Assembly (NCBI GenBank): GCA_022566235.1
Contig: JADFJI010000018.1
Location: forward strand, 1 to 14,502
Origin: Chloroflexota bacterium
GTDB lineage: Bacteria; Chloroflexota; Dehalococcoidia; Plut-88900
Reading direction: 5' to 3'
DNA length: 14,502 nucleotides
Part shown: in pieces, positions 1 to 7,092 of the stretch
How the letters are laid out: every line of letters begins with the position of its first letter
Position numbering within the stretch: position 1 is the stretch's first letter
Position numbers and translations under genes: made by a program
Notes under the pieces: generated by a model
Seen by the model: the letters and a program-made list of their open reading frames with translations, nothing else
What the model was told of the DNA's origin: nothing
Databases searched by the model: none

Positions 1-147
1 AGCAAATTCGACTTCTTTCCGCAATAGAAATTTCGGATCAGCAACGTGATCGCGCATGACAAAGTAATTTTCCAAAGCGAGCTCTGCAATGGCATCGGTA
101 TTTTCTTTGCGCGAGTTTTCAAATTCCTGGAAAATTTTCTTCCAATC
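1..147 (-). pseudogene. kmo: Kynurenine 3-monooxygenase fragment, headless, continuing past the window edge
   Basis: Reading leftwards on the minus strand, codons from about 147 to 1 give a peptide containing SRKENTDAIAELALENY followed by MRDHVADPKFLLRK. This closely resembles the C-terminal part of bacterial kynurenine 3-monooxygenase, an FAD enzyme that hydroxylates kynurenine in tryptophan breakdown. The N-terminal FAD-binding half is absent: the open frame continues upstream directly into the IS110 transposase C-terminus. Hand-counted GC is about 40%, against about 60% for the rest of the window, so it looks foreign to this genome. No kynurenine-pathway neighbour is visible. The family call comes from recognised motifs without alignment. 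The rest of the gene, if present, lies left of the window. Confidence 0.7.
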
Positions 148-1081
148 AGTCTCATTTTTTATGATGGCATTAAGCATGGTAAGCAGCTTCCTCATACAAG
201 CTGCTAAAGTGACCTTGGCGGGCTTCCCTGCGGAACGTAGACGCTGGTAGAAGGCCTTGATAGTGGGGTCAGATCGCATTGCCCCTAGCACTCCGATGTA
301 GAGGTTCCTGCGCACTGAGGCCCTCCCTCCCACCCTTCCGTTTACCCCTGAAAAGGCCACTATCCCGGTTCATCCCGTGTGCGGGATTCATAGGGGCCAC
401 TCCTACCAAGGAGGAGGTCTCTCGGCGGTTTAGTTTCCCCAGCTCTGGCAGTTCCGCTATCAAGGTGCGGGCCACCACCGGTCCTACCCCAGGCACCTTC
501 CTAAGCAGCTTTTCCTTCTCCCGCCAAAGAGGGCTTTCCCGAACCTTGTGCCCCTAACTCCTTGTCCGTCTTTTGTCTCTTCCTATCCAGCCAGACGTTG
601 TGCTCTTTAAGGCTGCCTCGCACCGCAGGCGGAGCTCTGCTCAGCCGGTTCTTCTCTGTGGTCTGCATCGCCACTAGCTGATAGCGGCGTCTTACCAGGG
701 CTTCCAATCCCTGGGCCTCGATGTCTGGTAGAAGACGGGGTTCAGGTTGCACCGCCTCACCAAAATAGGCTAACACCTGGGCAACTATGCCGTCGGTCTT
801 GGCCAGCTTCCCTGTGGCCTTGGCGAAATCCCGCACCTGGCGAGGGTTCATCACCACCACAGGCAACCCTAAGGCCCCCAAGGCCGCAGCCATTGGGATT
901 TGATACCCTCCAGTGTCCTCTAAACCACTAGAGTGGGAGAAAGAGCTTTCAGCCCCTGGACCAGCTCTTTCAGCCCCTTCTCTCCATTGTCCACTCCCCA
1001 GCTTTGACCCGTAAGACGTACCGCCACGTCTAATCGGGCTTTGGATACGTTGATTCCTACGAATGTGCCCTTAAAACTCAT
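148..1081 (-). pseudogene. IS110-family transposase, degenerate, three frameshifts
   Basis: The ATG at 1081 starts MSFKGTFVGINVSKARLDV, the N-terminus of the IS110-type RuvC-like DEDD domain. The frame breaks near 920 (one base lost, giving a TAG in place of Leu-Glu), near 545 (one extra base) and near 340. Pieced together it reads LEDTGGYQIP, then FAKATGKLAKTDGIVAQ, ESPLWREKEKLLRKVPGVG, VAPMNPAHGMNRDSG, GGRASVRRNLYIGV and MRKLLTMLNAIIKN. That covers both the DEDD domain and the C-terminal Transposase_20 domain with its serine (NRDSG). Two catalytic acids of the family are changed: GIDVSK is GINVSK, and the second Asp of TDxxD is Val. The protein would be dead even without the frameshifts. 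No native stop follows; the frame enters the kmo-like fragment. Confidence 0.9.
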
Positions 1082-1362
1082 GGGGTATGCTCTCTTTTCT
1101 GGCCAAGCCTTGTAAGTCCGGGCTCTATGGCCCCAACAACTGTTCGGGCTCAACCAGGCTGGGTGCGACGACCCTGACTTCCTGCGGTGTCTACCACATA
1201 GGGGGAATCGGTCTTTCTCACCTTTGCTACCCCGGGCCCTCTGCTTAGTGTCGTCTGCCGAGGCATACCTAGGATATCAGAGTTACCAACATACAAGGGG
1301 GGACAGGGGGCCTGTCCTGAGTCCCAACGAAGGGATGGTCGAAAGGCTTTTTAAGCACCCTC
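1082..1362. other. Intergenic remnant: IS110 non-coding left flank and part of an intergenic repeat
   Basis: This 281-base stretch lies upstream of the transposase start and downstream of the DUF1385 gene. In intact IS110 elements the non-coding DNA upstream of the transposase encodes the bridge RNA, so about 1082-1250 may hold its decayed remains; I could not fold or align it. A small inverted repeat, GGACAG (1301-1306) with CTGTCC (1312-1317), sits near the right end. It is followed at 1332-1360 by a piece of the same repeat family found around the MMPL gene. No credible gene is present. Confidence 0.5.
1332..1360 (+). repeat. Partial copy of the intergenic repeat
   Basis: The string GGGATGGTCGAAAG at 1332-1345, then a T-rich stretch and TTAAGCACCC, matches the end of the repeat copy at 3323-3430, where GGGATGGTCGAAAG is followed by a T/A stretch and TTAAACATT. 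It lies two bases beyond the DUF1385 stop codon. Only this end of the unit is recognisable here, next to TCCTGAGTCCCAACGAAGG, which resembles other short dispersed motifs of these genomes. Confidence 0.6.
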
Positions 1363-2325
1363 CTAGTCTGTCGAAGAAGGCCCCCTGGCGGCAACTTCCT
1401 GGGCCATTGGCGCAGCGGAGGATGGGACTACCGCCTCTTCCTCTGCGTTATCGGCCGCGATGGCTCCCTTGAGCGCAGTGAGGGCAACCTCTATCTGAGC
1501 GTCATCGGGGCGGCGGGTGGTGATCCTCTGCAGGGACAGGCCGGGGGCCAGTAGGAAACTCAGCAAGCGATTGTCGCTGTGGGCCCCGTGAAACTTGAGG
1601 ATCTCGTAGGCGAGCCCGGCAATGACCGGGATCAGGACTATCCTGGAGATGATTAGAATCCACAGGGCCGGTCGGCCCACGGCCACAAAGACCAGAATAG
1701 ACAGCAGTACCACTATGAGCAAGAAAGCGGTGCCGCATCTGGGGTGGAAGGTGCTGTACTTCCTTACGTGCTCCACCTCCAGGGGGTCGCCGTGTTCCAG
1801 AGCGTGAATGGACATGTGCTCTGCTCCGTGATAGGCAAAGACCCTCTTGATGTCCTTCATGGTGCCTATTAGCAGCAGGTAGCCCAGGAATAGAAACAGC
1901 CTTATTGCCCCCTCGATCAGGTTGAGCAGTACCGAGGAGTCTATGTAAGAATCCAACCATTCCTGGATGAACAGGGGGCCCACGAAGAATATGCCCACCC
2001 CTACCACCAGGCCTAGGACCATGGTCCCCCACATGAGCCAGGAGTAGGAATCTACTCCTCCTTCTTCCTCCTCATCTTCTCCCAGGGCCAGGCGGGCCGA
2101 GCGCATCAAGGCCCGGGTCCCGATAACCATCATCTCCAGGAGGGTGAGAACGCCCCTGAGCAGGGGAATTTTCTTCATCCAGCCAGCGAAGATGCCCTGA
2201 ATCGGCTCGGTGTGAAGGTCGATGTGGTCGTCGGGGCACCTGACGGCGATGGCGATGTTCTTCCGGCCGCGGATCATCACGCCCTCGATGATCGCCTGGC
2301 CCCCGTAGTAGCTCTTCTGGGGCAA
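1363..2325 (-). CDS. DUF1385 (YqhQ-like) membrane protein
   Basis: This 320-residue polytopic membrane protein has the usual length of the DUF1385/YqhQ family, whose biochemical role is not established. Family signatures are all present: GGQAIIEGVMIRG (residues 8-20), FAYHGAEHMSIHALE (163-177), HPRCGT (194-199) and RRPDDAQIEVA (271-281). Hydrophobic segments at about 97-120, 134-154, 198-216 and 219-242 suggest four membrane helices; an acidic EDEEEE run precedes the first. The tail after residue 290 is low-complexity. The start is TTG at 2325, supported by AAGGAG four bases upstream. It follows rpmE by 60 bases but is separated from it by a strong hairpin, so it may be expressed less than the ribosomal genes. 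In many Chloroflexota and Firmicutes this gene sits beside prfA; here the downstream neighbour is IS debris. Confidence 0.9.
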   Translation of the reverse strand: MPQKSYYGGQAIIEGVMIRGRKNIAIAVRCPDDHIDLHTEPIQGIFAGWMKKIPLLRGVLTLLEMMVIGTRALMRSARLALGEDEEEEGGVDSYSWLMWGTMVLGLVVGVGIFFVGPLFIQEWLDSYIDSSVLLNLIEGAIRLFLFLGYLLLIGTMKDIKRVFAYHGAEHMSIHALEHGDPLEVEHVRKYSTFHPRCGTAFLLIVVLLSILVFVAVGRPALWILIISRIVLIPVIAGLAYEILKFHGAHSDNRLLSFLLAPGLSLQRITTRRPDDAQIEVALTALKGAIAADNAEEEAVVPSSAAPMAQEVAARGPSSTD

Positions 2326-2335
2326 AACTCTCCTT

Positions 2336-2366
2336 AAATCAAACGAGGGAGCACTGTGCTCCCTCG
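2336..2366 (-). terminator. Hairpin with partial U-tract after rpmE
   Basis: CGAGGGAGCAC (2344-2354) and GTGCTCCCTCG (2356-2366) form a near-perfect GC-rich stem, realistically ten pairs with a three-base loop. On the minus strand it is followed by TTTGATTT (2343-2336). It lies between the rpmE stop and the AAGGAG of the DUF1385 gene. The interrupted T run suggests a partial terminator that sets the ribosomal-protein to DUF1385 ratio, rather than a complete stop. Confidence 0.75.
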
Positions 2367-2385
2367 CGGCGACGTTATCCGCCTC

Positions 2386-2589
2386 TCACTTGAGCCCGTA
2401 GCGCCGTCTGAACTGCTCTACCCTGCCGCCGGTGTCTATGATTCTCTGCTGACCTGTGTAATACGGATGGCAGTTGCTGCACAGCTCGACGCGTATCTCG
2501 GGTTTGGTGGACCGGGTCTCGAAGGTGTTGCCGCAACTGCCGCAGGTCACAGTACACCGCTGGTATTTCGGGTGAATGTCAGTTTTCAT
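2386..2589 (-). CDS. rpmE: 50S ribosomal protein L31, zinc-binding form
   Basis: The 67-residue protein begins MKTDIHPKY and matches L31 throughout, including FETRSTKPEIRVELCSNCHP and YTGQQRI. L31 is a late-assembling protein of the large subunit near the central protuberance, contributing to the bridge with the small subunit. Cysteines at 16, 19, 37 and 40 form the CxxC pairs of the zinc-containing (C+) type, so this is not the zinc-independent paralogue. The ATG at 2589 is 12 bases after the rpmA stop, and no Shine-Dalgarno sequence is evident (the gap reads CCACCAGATATC), so translation probably depends on ribosomes arriving from rpmA. A strong hairpin follows the stop. Confidence 0.97.
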   Translation of the reverse strand: MKTDIHPKYQRCTVTCGSCGNTFETRSTKPEIRVELCSNCHPYYTGQQRIIDTGGRVEQFRRRYGLK

Positions 2590-2601
2590 GATATCTGGTG
2601 G

Positions 2602-2856
2602 TTACACAGGTGTGATACTTACCTTCTTGCGGTACTTGGAGTGCCTCTCGAACAGGACGTAACCTTCACGCAGGGCGAAAAGAGTATGGTCTCGACCCAG
2701 ACCCACGTTGGTGCCGGGGTGGATTTTAGTGCCCCGCTGCCTGATAATAATGGTGCCTGCCGTGACCAGCTCGCCGCCATAACGTTTCACCCCCAACCGC
2801 TGCCCCTGGCTGTCTCTTCCGTTCCTGCTGCTGCCTCCGCCCTTTTTGTGGGCCAT
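2602..2856 (-). CDS. rpmA: 50S ribosomal protein L27
   Basis: The 84-residue protein starts MAHKKGGGSSRNGRDSQGQR and contains GTIIIRQRGTKIHPG and GRDHTLFAL, all characteristic of L27. Its flexible N-terminus reaches the peptidyl-transferase centre. There is no Firmicutes-type cleavable N-terminal extension, so the AHKK end is the mature one after Met removal. The ATG overlaps the rplU stop by one base (TAATG), with GAGG seven bases upstream inside rplU, indicating translational coupling and near-equal synthesis of L21 and L27. Length is normal. Confidence 0.98.
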   Translation of the reverse strand: MAHKKGGGSSRNGRDSQGQRLGVKRYGGELVTAGTIIIRQRGTKIHPGTNVGLGRDHTLFALREGYVLFERHSKYRKKVSITPV

Positions 2857-3242
2857 TATTTAGCCTCGCTCTCGCCGCCCGATTTTGTCGTGGACGCCTT
2901 TCGGCCTCCGCCCTTACGGGCGGTGATCTTCTCGATGGTAAGCTCCGTGTAACGCTGCCTGTGGCCCGTCTTCCGTCGATATCTGACCTTGGATTTATAT
3001 TTGAAGACGATCACTTTGTCGGCGAGGCCATGCCCGTCTACCCGGGCCTCGACTACTGCCCCGCTTACCACTGGGGCCCCTACGGATACCTTGCCCTTCG
3101 TAGATAGAATGAGCACCTGGTCCAGGACTACCGTGCTTCCAGGCTCCTGGCTCATCCTGTCTACACGGACCCGGTCTCCGACCGAGACCCGGTACTGCCT
3201 GCCGCTGGTCTTTACTATAGCGTAATCGATATTCGTATTCAC
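2856..3242 (-). CDS. rplU: 50S ribosomal protein L21
   Basis: The 128-residue protein carries the L21 signature YAIVKTSGRQYRV near the start, a VGAPVV segment and the basic motif KYKSKVRYRRKTGHRQRYTEL that contacts 23S rRNA. It ends in a Lys/Arg/Ser-rich tail of about 18 residues, slightly longer than the E. coli protein. The start is GTG at 3242: an in-frame TAA lies two codons upstream and no earlier start exists. No Shine-Dalgarno is visible, and a consensus promoter puts the predicted transcript start about two bases upstream, so the message is likely near-leaderless. It is first of the rplU-rpmA-rpmE cluster. Confidence 0.97.
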   Translation of the reverse strand: MNTNIDYAIVKTSGRQYRVSVGDRVRVDRMSQEPGSTVVLDQVLILSTKGKVSVGAPVVSGAVVEARVDGHGLADKVIVFKYKSKVRYRRKTGHRQRYTELTIEKITARKGGGRKASTTKSGGESEAK

Positions 3243-3250
3243 AGCTTAAG

Positions 3251-3280
3251 ATTGTACTTTCAGTAACGATGTACTGTCAA
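3251..3280 (-). promoter_or_regulatory. Sigma-70-type promoter of rplU-rpmA-rpmE
   Basis: On the minus strand TTGACA (3280-3275) and TACAAT (3256-3251) are separated by 18 bases: a perfect -35 box and a one-mismatch -10 box. The expected transcription start is about 3244, only two bases before the GTG of rplU. Confidence 0.85.
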
Positions 3281-3322
3281 ATAGTAGATGCTTGAGCAGC
3301 CGTTTAATAAGTCCTAGAAAGC

Positions 3323-3430
3323 GGGGAGTGCAGTCCCGAGTGTCGGGATTGCCGGGGGTTTGTCCCGAGTTCGGGATAATCCTAATTTCTTCCCCCTTCC
3401 TGGCCAGGAAGGGGGAAAGGGGGATGGTCG
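3323..3430 (+). repeat. Palindrome-rich intergenic repeat, copy 1, inverted relative to copy 2
   Basis: These 108 bases match the reverse complement of 5873-5980 with about seven substitutions and no indels (about 93% by hand count). The unit contains three nested inverted repeats: TCCCGA/TCGGGA at 3334-3348, the same stem again at 3363-3376, and a perfect 28-base palindrome at 3390-3417 centred on TGGCCA. The two copies bracket the MMPL gene. It resembles REP/BIME or MITE-like elements: short, non-coding and hairpin-forming. Its peptide-length open frames are just by-products of the repeat. Confidence 0.9.
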
Positions 3431-3521
3431 AAAGTGTTATTAAACATTCTCAGATACCTGCGCATCGGACTGCATTGGTGAGCGGCAAGGGATGAGGAGT
3501 TCGGACCTCAGCTAGGGCCCT

Positions 3522-3530
3522 TGCTATAAT
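3522..3530 (+). promoter_or_regulatory. Extended -10 promoter of the MMPL gene
   Basis: TGCTATAAT is a perfect extended -10 element; no good -35 box is seen 16-18 bases upstream (CGGACC region). Transcription would begin near 3537, giving a leader of about 57 bases that begins with GGCCTACGGCCTACGG, a 7-base unit repeated twice. The rest of the 3431-3521 gap holds nothing recognised. Confidence 0.65.
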
Positions 3531-3593
3531 GGCCTACGGCCTACGGGCTGCGCCGCACGCCGCGATGTCTATACGTCGGCCTCTATCGCCCTA

Positions 3594-5825
3594 ATGGAGG
3601 ACCCCTTTACTCCCGGTTTGGAGAACTCCCTGTTTTATCGATTCGGCCGATGGGTCTACCGGCACCGGTGGGCCGTCATCGGCGTATGGTTACTGGTGCT
3701 GGCCCTCTCGGCTATCTTGGCCCCAAGGGTTGGGTCTGTCCTCAAGAGCGGGTTCGGGGAGCAGAGCACGGAAGCCCGGAAAGGGCTGGACCTGCTGGAG
3801 GCCAGCGAGATAGTGAGTCCCACGCTCCTGGTCATCGTCTTCTCCAGCGACGACCTGCTGGTGGAAAGCCCGGGATACAGGGCCCGGGTTGAAACGGCTC
3901 TTTCTGGACTGGTCGGCTTCCCCGGGCTGGAAGGTGTGGATACCGTATACGGGACGGGCGACGACAGGCTGGTCTCCGAGGACGGCCATACCACCTATGT
4001 CCTGGCCTATTTCGACGTAGACCTGGACGAGGCCCTGGACATGGTCCCCGAGGTCAGGGACCGGATACCACCAGTAGACCTCGATGTGTGGGTTACGGGC
4101 GGCGCCGCCATCTTCTCCGACATCAACCAGTTTACCGGGGAGGACCTGCGGCGGGCAGAGATCATCACCTTCCCCCTGGTGGCCGTAGCCCTGCTTCTGA
4201 TATTCGGCACCGTGGCCTCGGTGGTGGCGCCCCTGGCCATTGGGGCCTTCGGCCTGACATTCACCCTGGCGGCCATATACCTCCTGGGCCTTGTCACTGA
4301 TATGTCGGTGTTTTCGATGAACACGGCCACCCTCCTGGGGGTCGGTGCGGCCATCGATTACTCCCTCCTGATGGTGAGCAGGTTCAGGGAGGAGCTCCCG
4401 TCCAGGTCGGTGGAAGACAGCGTGTGCGTAACGGTGGCCACGGCCGGGAGGGCCATCCTCTTTTCCGCCGTCACCACGGTCCTGGGATTGACGGGGCTGC
4501 TGATCTTTGAGTTGACGATGCTCCGCTCCATAGGCATAGGGGGCATAGTAGTCATCTCTGTGTCCCTGATGCTGGCCCTCACCCTTCTCCCGGCCATTCT
4601 GGGGGTCATGGGGGGCCGTATAGATTCTCTCCCGGTGATGCCAAAGGCACTGTATAACCGGAACCTGTTCTGGCGGGCCCTGGCATCCTGGGTGATGTCG
4701 CATCCGCTTCTGGTAATGGTACCCCTGGTGGTGTTTCTTCTGGCCCTGGGGACCCCCTTTCTGAATGCACGCCTTGGCATACCCTGGGCAGGGGTCCTGC
4801 CCATCGAGGCCGAATCGAGACGGGGGTGGGACGTGGCTGTGGAGAAGTTCGGGGAGGGGGAGTTGGCCCCGATTTTAGTGGCCGCTACCTCGGAGAATGG
4901 AGTCCTGGCGCCGGAGAGCCTGGGAGCGATATACGATTACTCTCGGGCCGCTGCGTCCATCGAGGGGGTAACCCGTGTGGAGAGCATCGTCGATCTCAGC
5001 CCAGACATCACCAGGGATGGGTACCGAATGCTGTACGCCGAGCCATCGACCTCGGGGATGCCGGAGGTAGCCTACAGCCTGGAGGAGTTCGGTGGTGGCG
5101 AGACCACAATGATCCGGGTCTATACCACCTTCGATATCAACTCCGAACAGGCCCGAGGTGTGGTGAAGGAGCTGAGGGCCCTGGTCCCCGGAGAGGGGGT
5201 GTCCTTCTTCGTCACAGGGGCCTCGGCCAGCCTGATGGACGCGGTGGACGCCATGTACAGCGTGTTCCCCTGGGCCCTGGCGTTGGTGACGGTGTCGGTC
5301 TACCTGGTGCTGATGGTGCTGTTCAGGTCGGTGGTGATCCCCCTCAAGGCTATAGTGATGAACGGGATGAGCATCTTCGCCAGCTATGGCGCGCTGGTGT
5401 TCATCTTCCAGGAGGGGCACTTCGAGGGGTTGCTGAACTTCACCTCCACAGGTTTCCTGGAGGCGACCCTGCCCATTCTGCTCTTCATGATCCTATTCGG
5501 CCTCAGCATGGACTATGAGGTGTTTCTCCTGGTCCGGATCAAGGAGATCTACGATGCCACTGGCGATAACACGGCCAGTGTAGCCCTGGGCCTGGAGAGA
5601 ACGGGCAGGGTAATAACCAGCGCCGCGCTGGTGCTGGTGCTGGTATCCGGGTCCTTCGCCTTTGGGGACATAGTCATCATCAAGGCTCTGGGTCTGGGGA
5701 TTGCCATAGCTATATTCTTGGACAGTACGATCGTCAGGGCGTTGCTGGTGCCGGCCCTGATGCGGGTGCTGGGCGACCTGAACTGGTGGGCGCCAGGATT
5801 TCTGAAAAAGGTCTTGCCGCGCTAA
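3594..5825 (+). CDS. RND superfamily MMPL-type transporter
   Basis: This 743-residue inner-membrane protein has the duplicated MMPL layout: a first helix at about 27-43, an external domain to about 185, five helices at about 189-340, a helix at about 370-388, a second external domain to about 550, and five helices at about 559-718. Each half has the proton-relay Asp-Tyr pair of MmpL3-like proteins: GVGAAIDYSLL (D255, Y256) and FGLSMDYEVF (D640, Y641). Family members export lipids, glycolipids or hydrophobic compounds using proton-motive force; the substrate here cannot be told. The ATG at 3594 lacks a clear Shine-Dalgarno, but LFYRFGRWVYRHRW just after it is the usual N-terminus. It is a single-gene unit flanked by inverted repeats and convergent with the LLM gene. 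No MmpS-like or TetR regulator gene is adjacent. Confidence 0.92.
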   Translation: MEDPFTPGLENSLFYRFGRWVYRHRWAVIGVWLLVLALSAILAPRVGSVLKSGFGEQSTEARKGLDLLEASEIVSPTLLVIVFSSDDLLVESPGYRARVETALSGLVGFPGLEGVDTVYGTGDDRLVSEDGHTTYVLAYFDVDLDEALDMVPEVRDRIPPVDLDVWVTGGAAIFSDINQFTGEDLRRAEIITFPLVAVALLLIFGTVASVVAPLAIGAFGLTFTLAAIYLLGLVTDMSVFSMNTATLLGVGAAIDYSLLMVSRFREELPSRSVEDSVCVTVATAGRAILFSAVTTVLGLTGLLIFELTMLRSIGIGGIVVISVSLMLALTLLPAILGVMGGRIDSLPVMPKALYNRNLFWRALASWVMSHPLLVMVPLVVFLLALGTPFLNARLGIPWAGVLPIEAESRRGWDVAVEKFGEGELAPILVAATSENGVLAPESLGAIYDYSRAAASIEGVTRVESIVDLSPDITRDGYRMLYAEPSTSGMPEVAYSLEEFGGGETTMIRVYTTFDINSEQARGVVKELRALVPGEGVSFFVTGASASLMDAVDAMYSVFPWALALVTVSVYLVLMVLFRSVVIPLKAIVMNGMSIFASYGALVFIFQEGHFEGLLNFTSTGFLEATLPILLFMILFGLSMDYEVFLLVRIKEIYDATGDNTASVALGLERTGRVITSAALVLVLVSGSFAFGDIVIIKALGLGIAIAIFLDSTIVRALLVPALMRVLGDLNWWAPGFLKKVLPR

Positions 5826-5838
5826 CAGGGTGCTGAAT

Positions 5839-5871
5839 CCCGACAAGTCCCGAGAATCGGGACAAGTCGGG
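5839..5871 (+). terminator. Hairpin after the MMPL gene
   Basis: A nested inverted repeat starts 14 bases after the MMPL stop: CCCGAC (5839-5844) pairs with GTCGGG (5866-5871), and inside it TCCCGA pairs with TCGGGA around GAA. No T-run follows, so it may act as a transcript-end stabiliser or a weak terminator. It abuts repeat copy 2 and uses the same TCCCGA stems, so it is probably an expanded part of that repeat. Confidence 0.45.
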
Positions 5872-5872
5872 A

Positions 5873-5980
5873 CGACCATCCCCCTTACCCCCTTCCTGAC
5901 CAGGAAGGGGGAAGAAATTAGGTTTGTCCCGAACTCGGGACAAACTCCCGGTAATCCCGACACTCGGGACTGCACACCCC
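5873..5980 (-). repeat. Palindrome-rich intergenic repeat, copy 2, inverted relative to copy 1
   Basis: This is the partner of 3323-3430 in opposite orientation, with equal length and about 93% identity. The central palindrome is imperfect here (CCTGACCAGG instead of CCTGGCCAGG). It fills the gap between the convergent MMPL and LLM genes, where its hairpins could stop transcription from both sides. Differences between the copies are scattered substitutions, which suggests they are not from a very recent duplication. Confidence 0.9.
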
Positions 5981-5996
5981 ATATTGCATCAGCGTG

Positions 5997-6998
5997 CTAG
6001 GCGAACCTGCTCAGCAACTCCTCGGAAACGTACTGGAGGTATTCTCTCCGCTGCGAGGGGCCCCGAGGCAGGTTCAGGAATGTGAGGCCCATATAGTCTA
6101 CCTTCATCTCCTCCTCACATAGCGCTATCGTCTCGGCGCATTCCTCTGGGGTTCCCACGATCGCCCATTCGCTCAGGTCCTTCGTCGAGGAGAGCCCCAG
6201 GTTCGATATAGTCGGCTCCTGCATTCGCCAGGTCCCGTACATGCGGGCGGATGTCTCGACTTTCTCCTGCGCCGCCTGCAGGGCCTCTTGCCGGGTTGGA
6301 GCTATGGAGATGCAGCGGTGGGAAGCCAGAAAGCCCTCTGTGGGGCTTGGGGCCTCATGGACGGTTTGCCAGTAGGTGTCGGCCAGCTCCTGAAAATACC
6401 GCCACTCGATCCTGGGGCCCAGTAGGCAGCCATCGCCCAGCGTAGCCGAACGTCGAGCGGTCACGGGACTCTGACATGCGATCCAGATGGGCGGATGCGG
6501 TTGTTGCACAGGGGTTAAGCCCAGCCTACCGCCTCGCAGCTTCCAATGCTTGCCCTCGAAGGTGACTTCCTCGCCCGACCACAGGAGCTTCATCAGCTTA
6601 ATCGACTCCCGGAAGCGGCTCACCCGTTCCTTGCGGCTGGTGCCTGCGACCTCGAACTCTACGTCCCGGTATCCCAGGCCGACACCTAAGATGAACCGTC
6701 CGTTGGTAATATGGTCCATCGTGGCCACCTCATCGGCGACCTGTATGGGATTGTGCAATGGGAGTAGGACGATGCCGGTAATCAGCTTCAAGTTACTGTT
6801 CTCCGGGGCCAGCCGGGCCAGCACTGGGATTGGTTGGAGCCAGATCGTCGGATGGGAGATCCAATGCTGAGGCATGTAGGCGCCCCAGAACCCCAGGGAG
6901 GTGGCATCTCGGATTATTGCGGCCGTGTCCTCTAGCTGGGAATAGATGGAGCGTTCAGGGTCGGATAGGAAGTCTCGGAGGTTCAGACCGAATTTCAT
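5997..6998 (-). CDS. LLM-class flavin- or F420-dependent oxidoreductase
   Basis: The 333-residue protein is a bacterial luciferase-like TIM-barrel monooxygenase or reductase. It begins MKFGLNLRDF and has the family core TGIVLLPLHNPIQVADEVAT (about 74-93), DHITNGRFILGVGLGY (95-110), RFRESIKLMKLLWSG (128-142) and PVQQPHPPIWIA (163-174). These enzymes use FMNH2 or F420 to oxidise or reduce varied small molecules; the cofactor and substrate are not evident here. The ATG at 6998 is preceded by AAGG seven bases upstream. It is the last gene in the direction of the gyrA operon but lies 133 bases beyond the hydrolase, so it may have its own promoter. Such genes are strongly expanded in SAR202-like Chloroflexota. 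Confidence 0.9.
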   Translation of the reverse strand: MKFGLNLRDFLSDPERSIYSQLEDTAAIIRDATSLGFWGAYMPQHWISHPTIWLQPIPVLARLAPENSNLKLITGIVLLPLHNPIQVADEVATMDHITNGRFILGVGLGYRDVEFEVAGTSRKERVSRFRESIKLMKLLWSGEEVTFEGKHWKLRGGRLGLTPVQQPHPPIWIACQSPVTARRSATLGDGCLLGPRIEWRYFQELADTYWQTVHEAPSPTEGFLASHRCISIAPTRQEALQAAQEKVETSARMYGTWRMQEPTISNLGLSSTKDLSEWAIVGTPEECAETIALCEEEMKVDYMGLTFLNLPRGPSQRREYLQYVSEELLSRFA

Positions 6999-7092
6999 TG
7001 CTTGACCTTATTGGCGCGAGGCTGTCTGAATGATGAACGGTAGAGGTATCGGGGCAATTATGGCATGAAAGCCGTTCGGGGTTCTCCATCAA

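Noticed and set aside
1502..2032. 176-codon minus-strand frame inside the DUF1385 gene
   Set aside because: It is out of frame with a complete family member, and its sequence is Pro/Arg/Gly-rich with no motif.
3292..3495. 67-codon plus-strand open frame upstream of the MMPL gene
   Set aside because: It lies mostly in repeat copy 1; the same peptide (QSRVSGLPGVCPEFG) appears from copy 2, so it is a by-product of the repeat.
3690..4703. Long minus-strand open frame opposite the MMPL gene
   Set aside because: Antisense shadow in GC-rich DNA: composition is His/Gln/Gly-rich with no domain, whereas the plus strand encodes a full MMPL protein.
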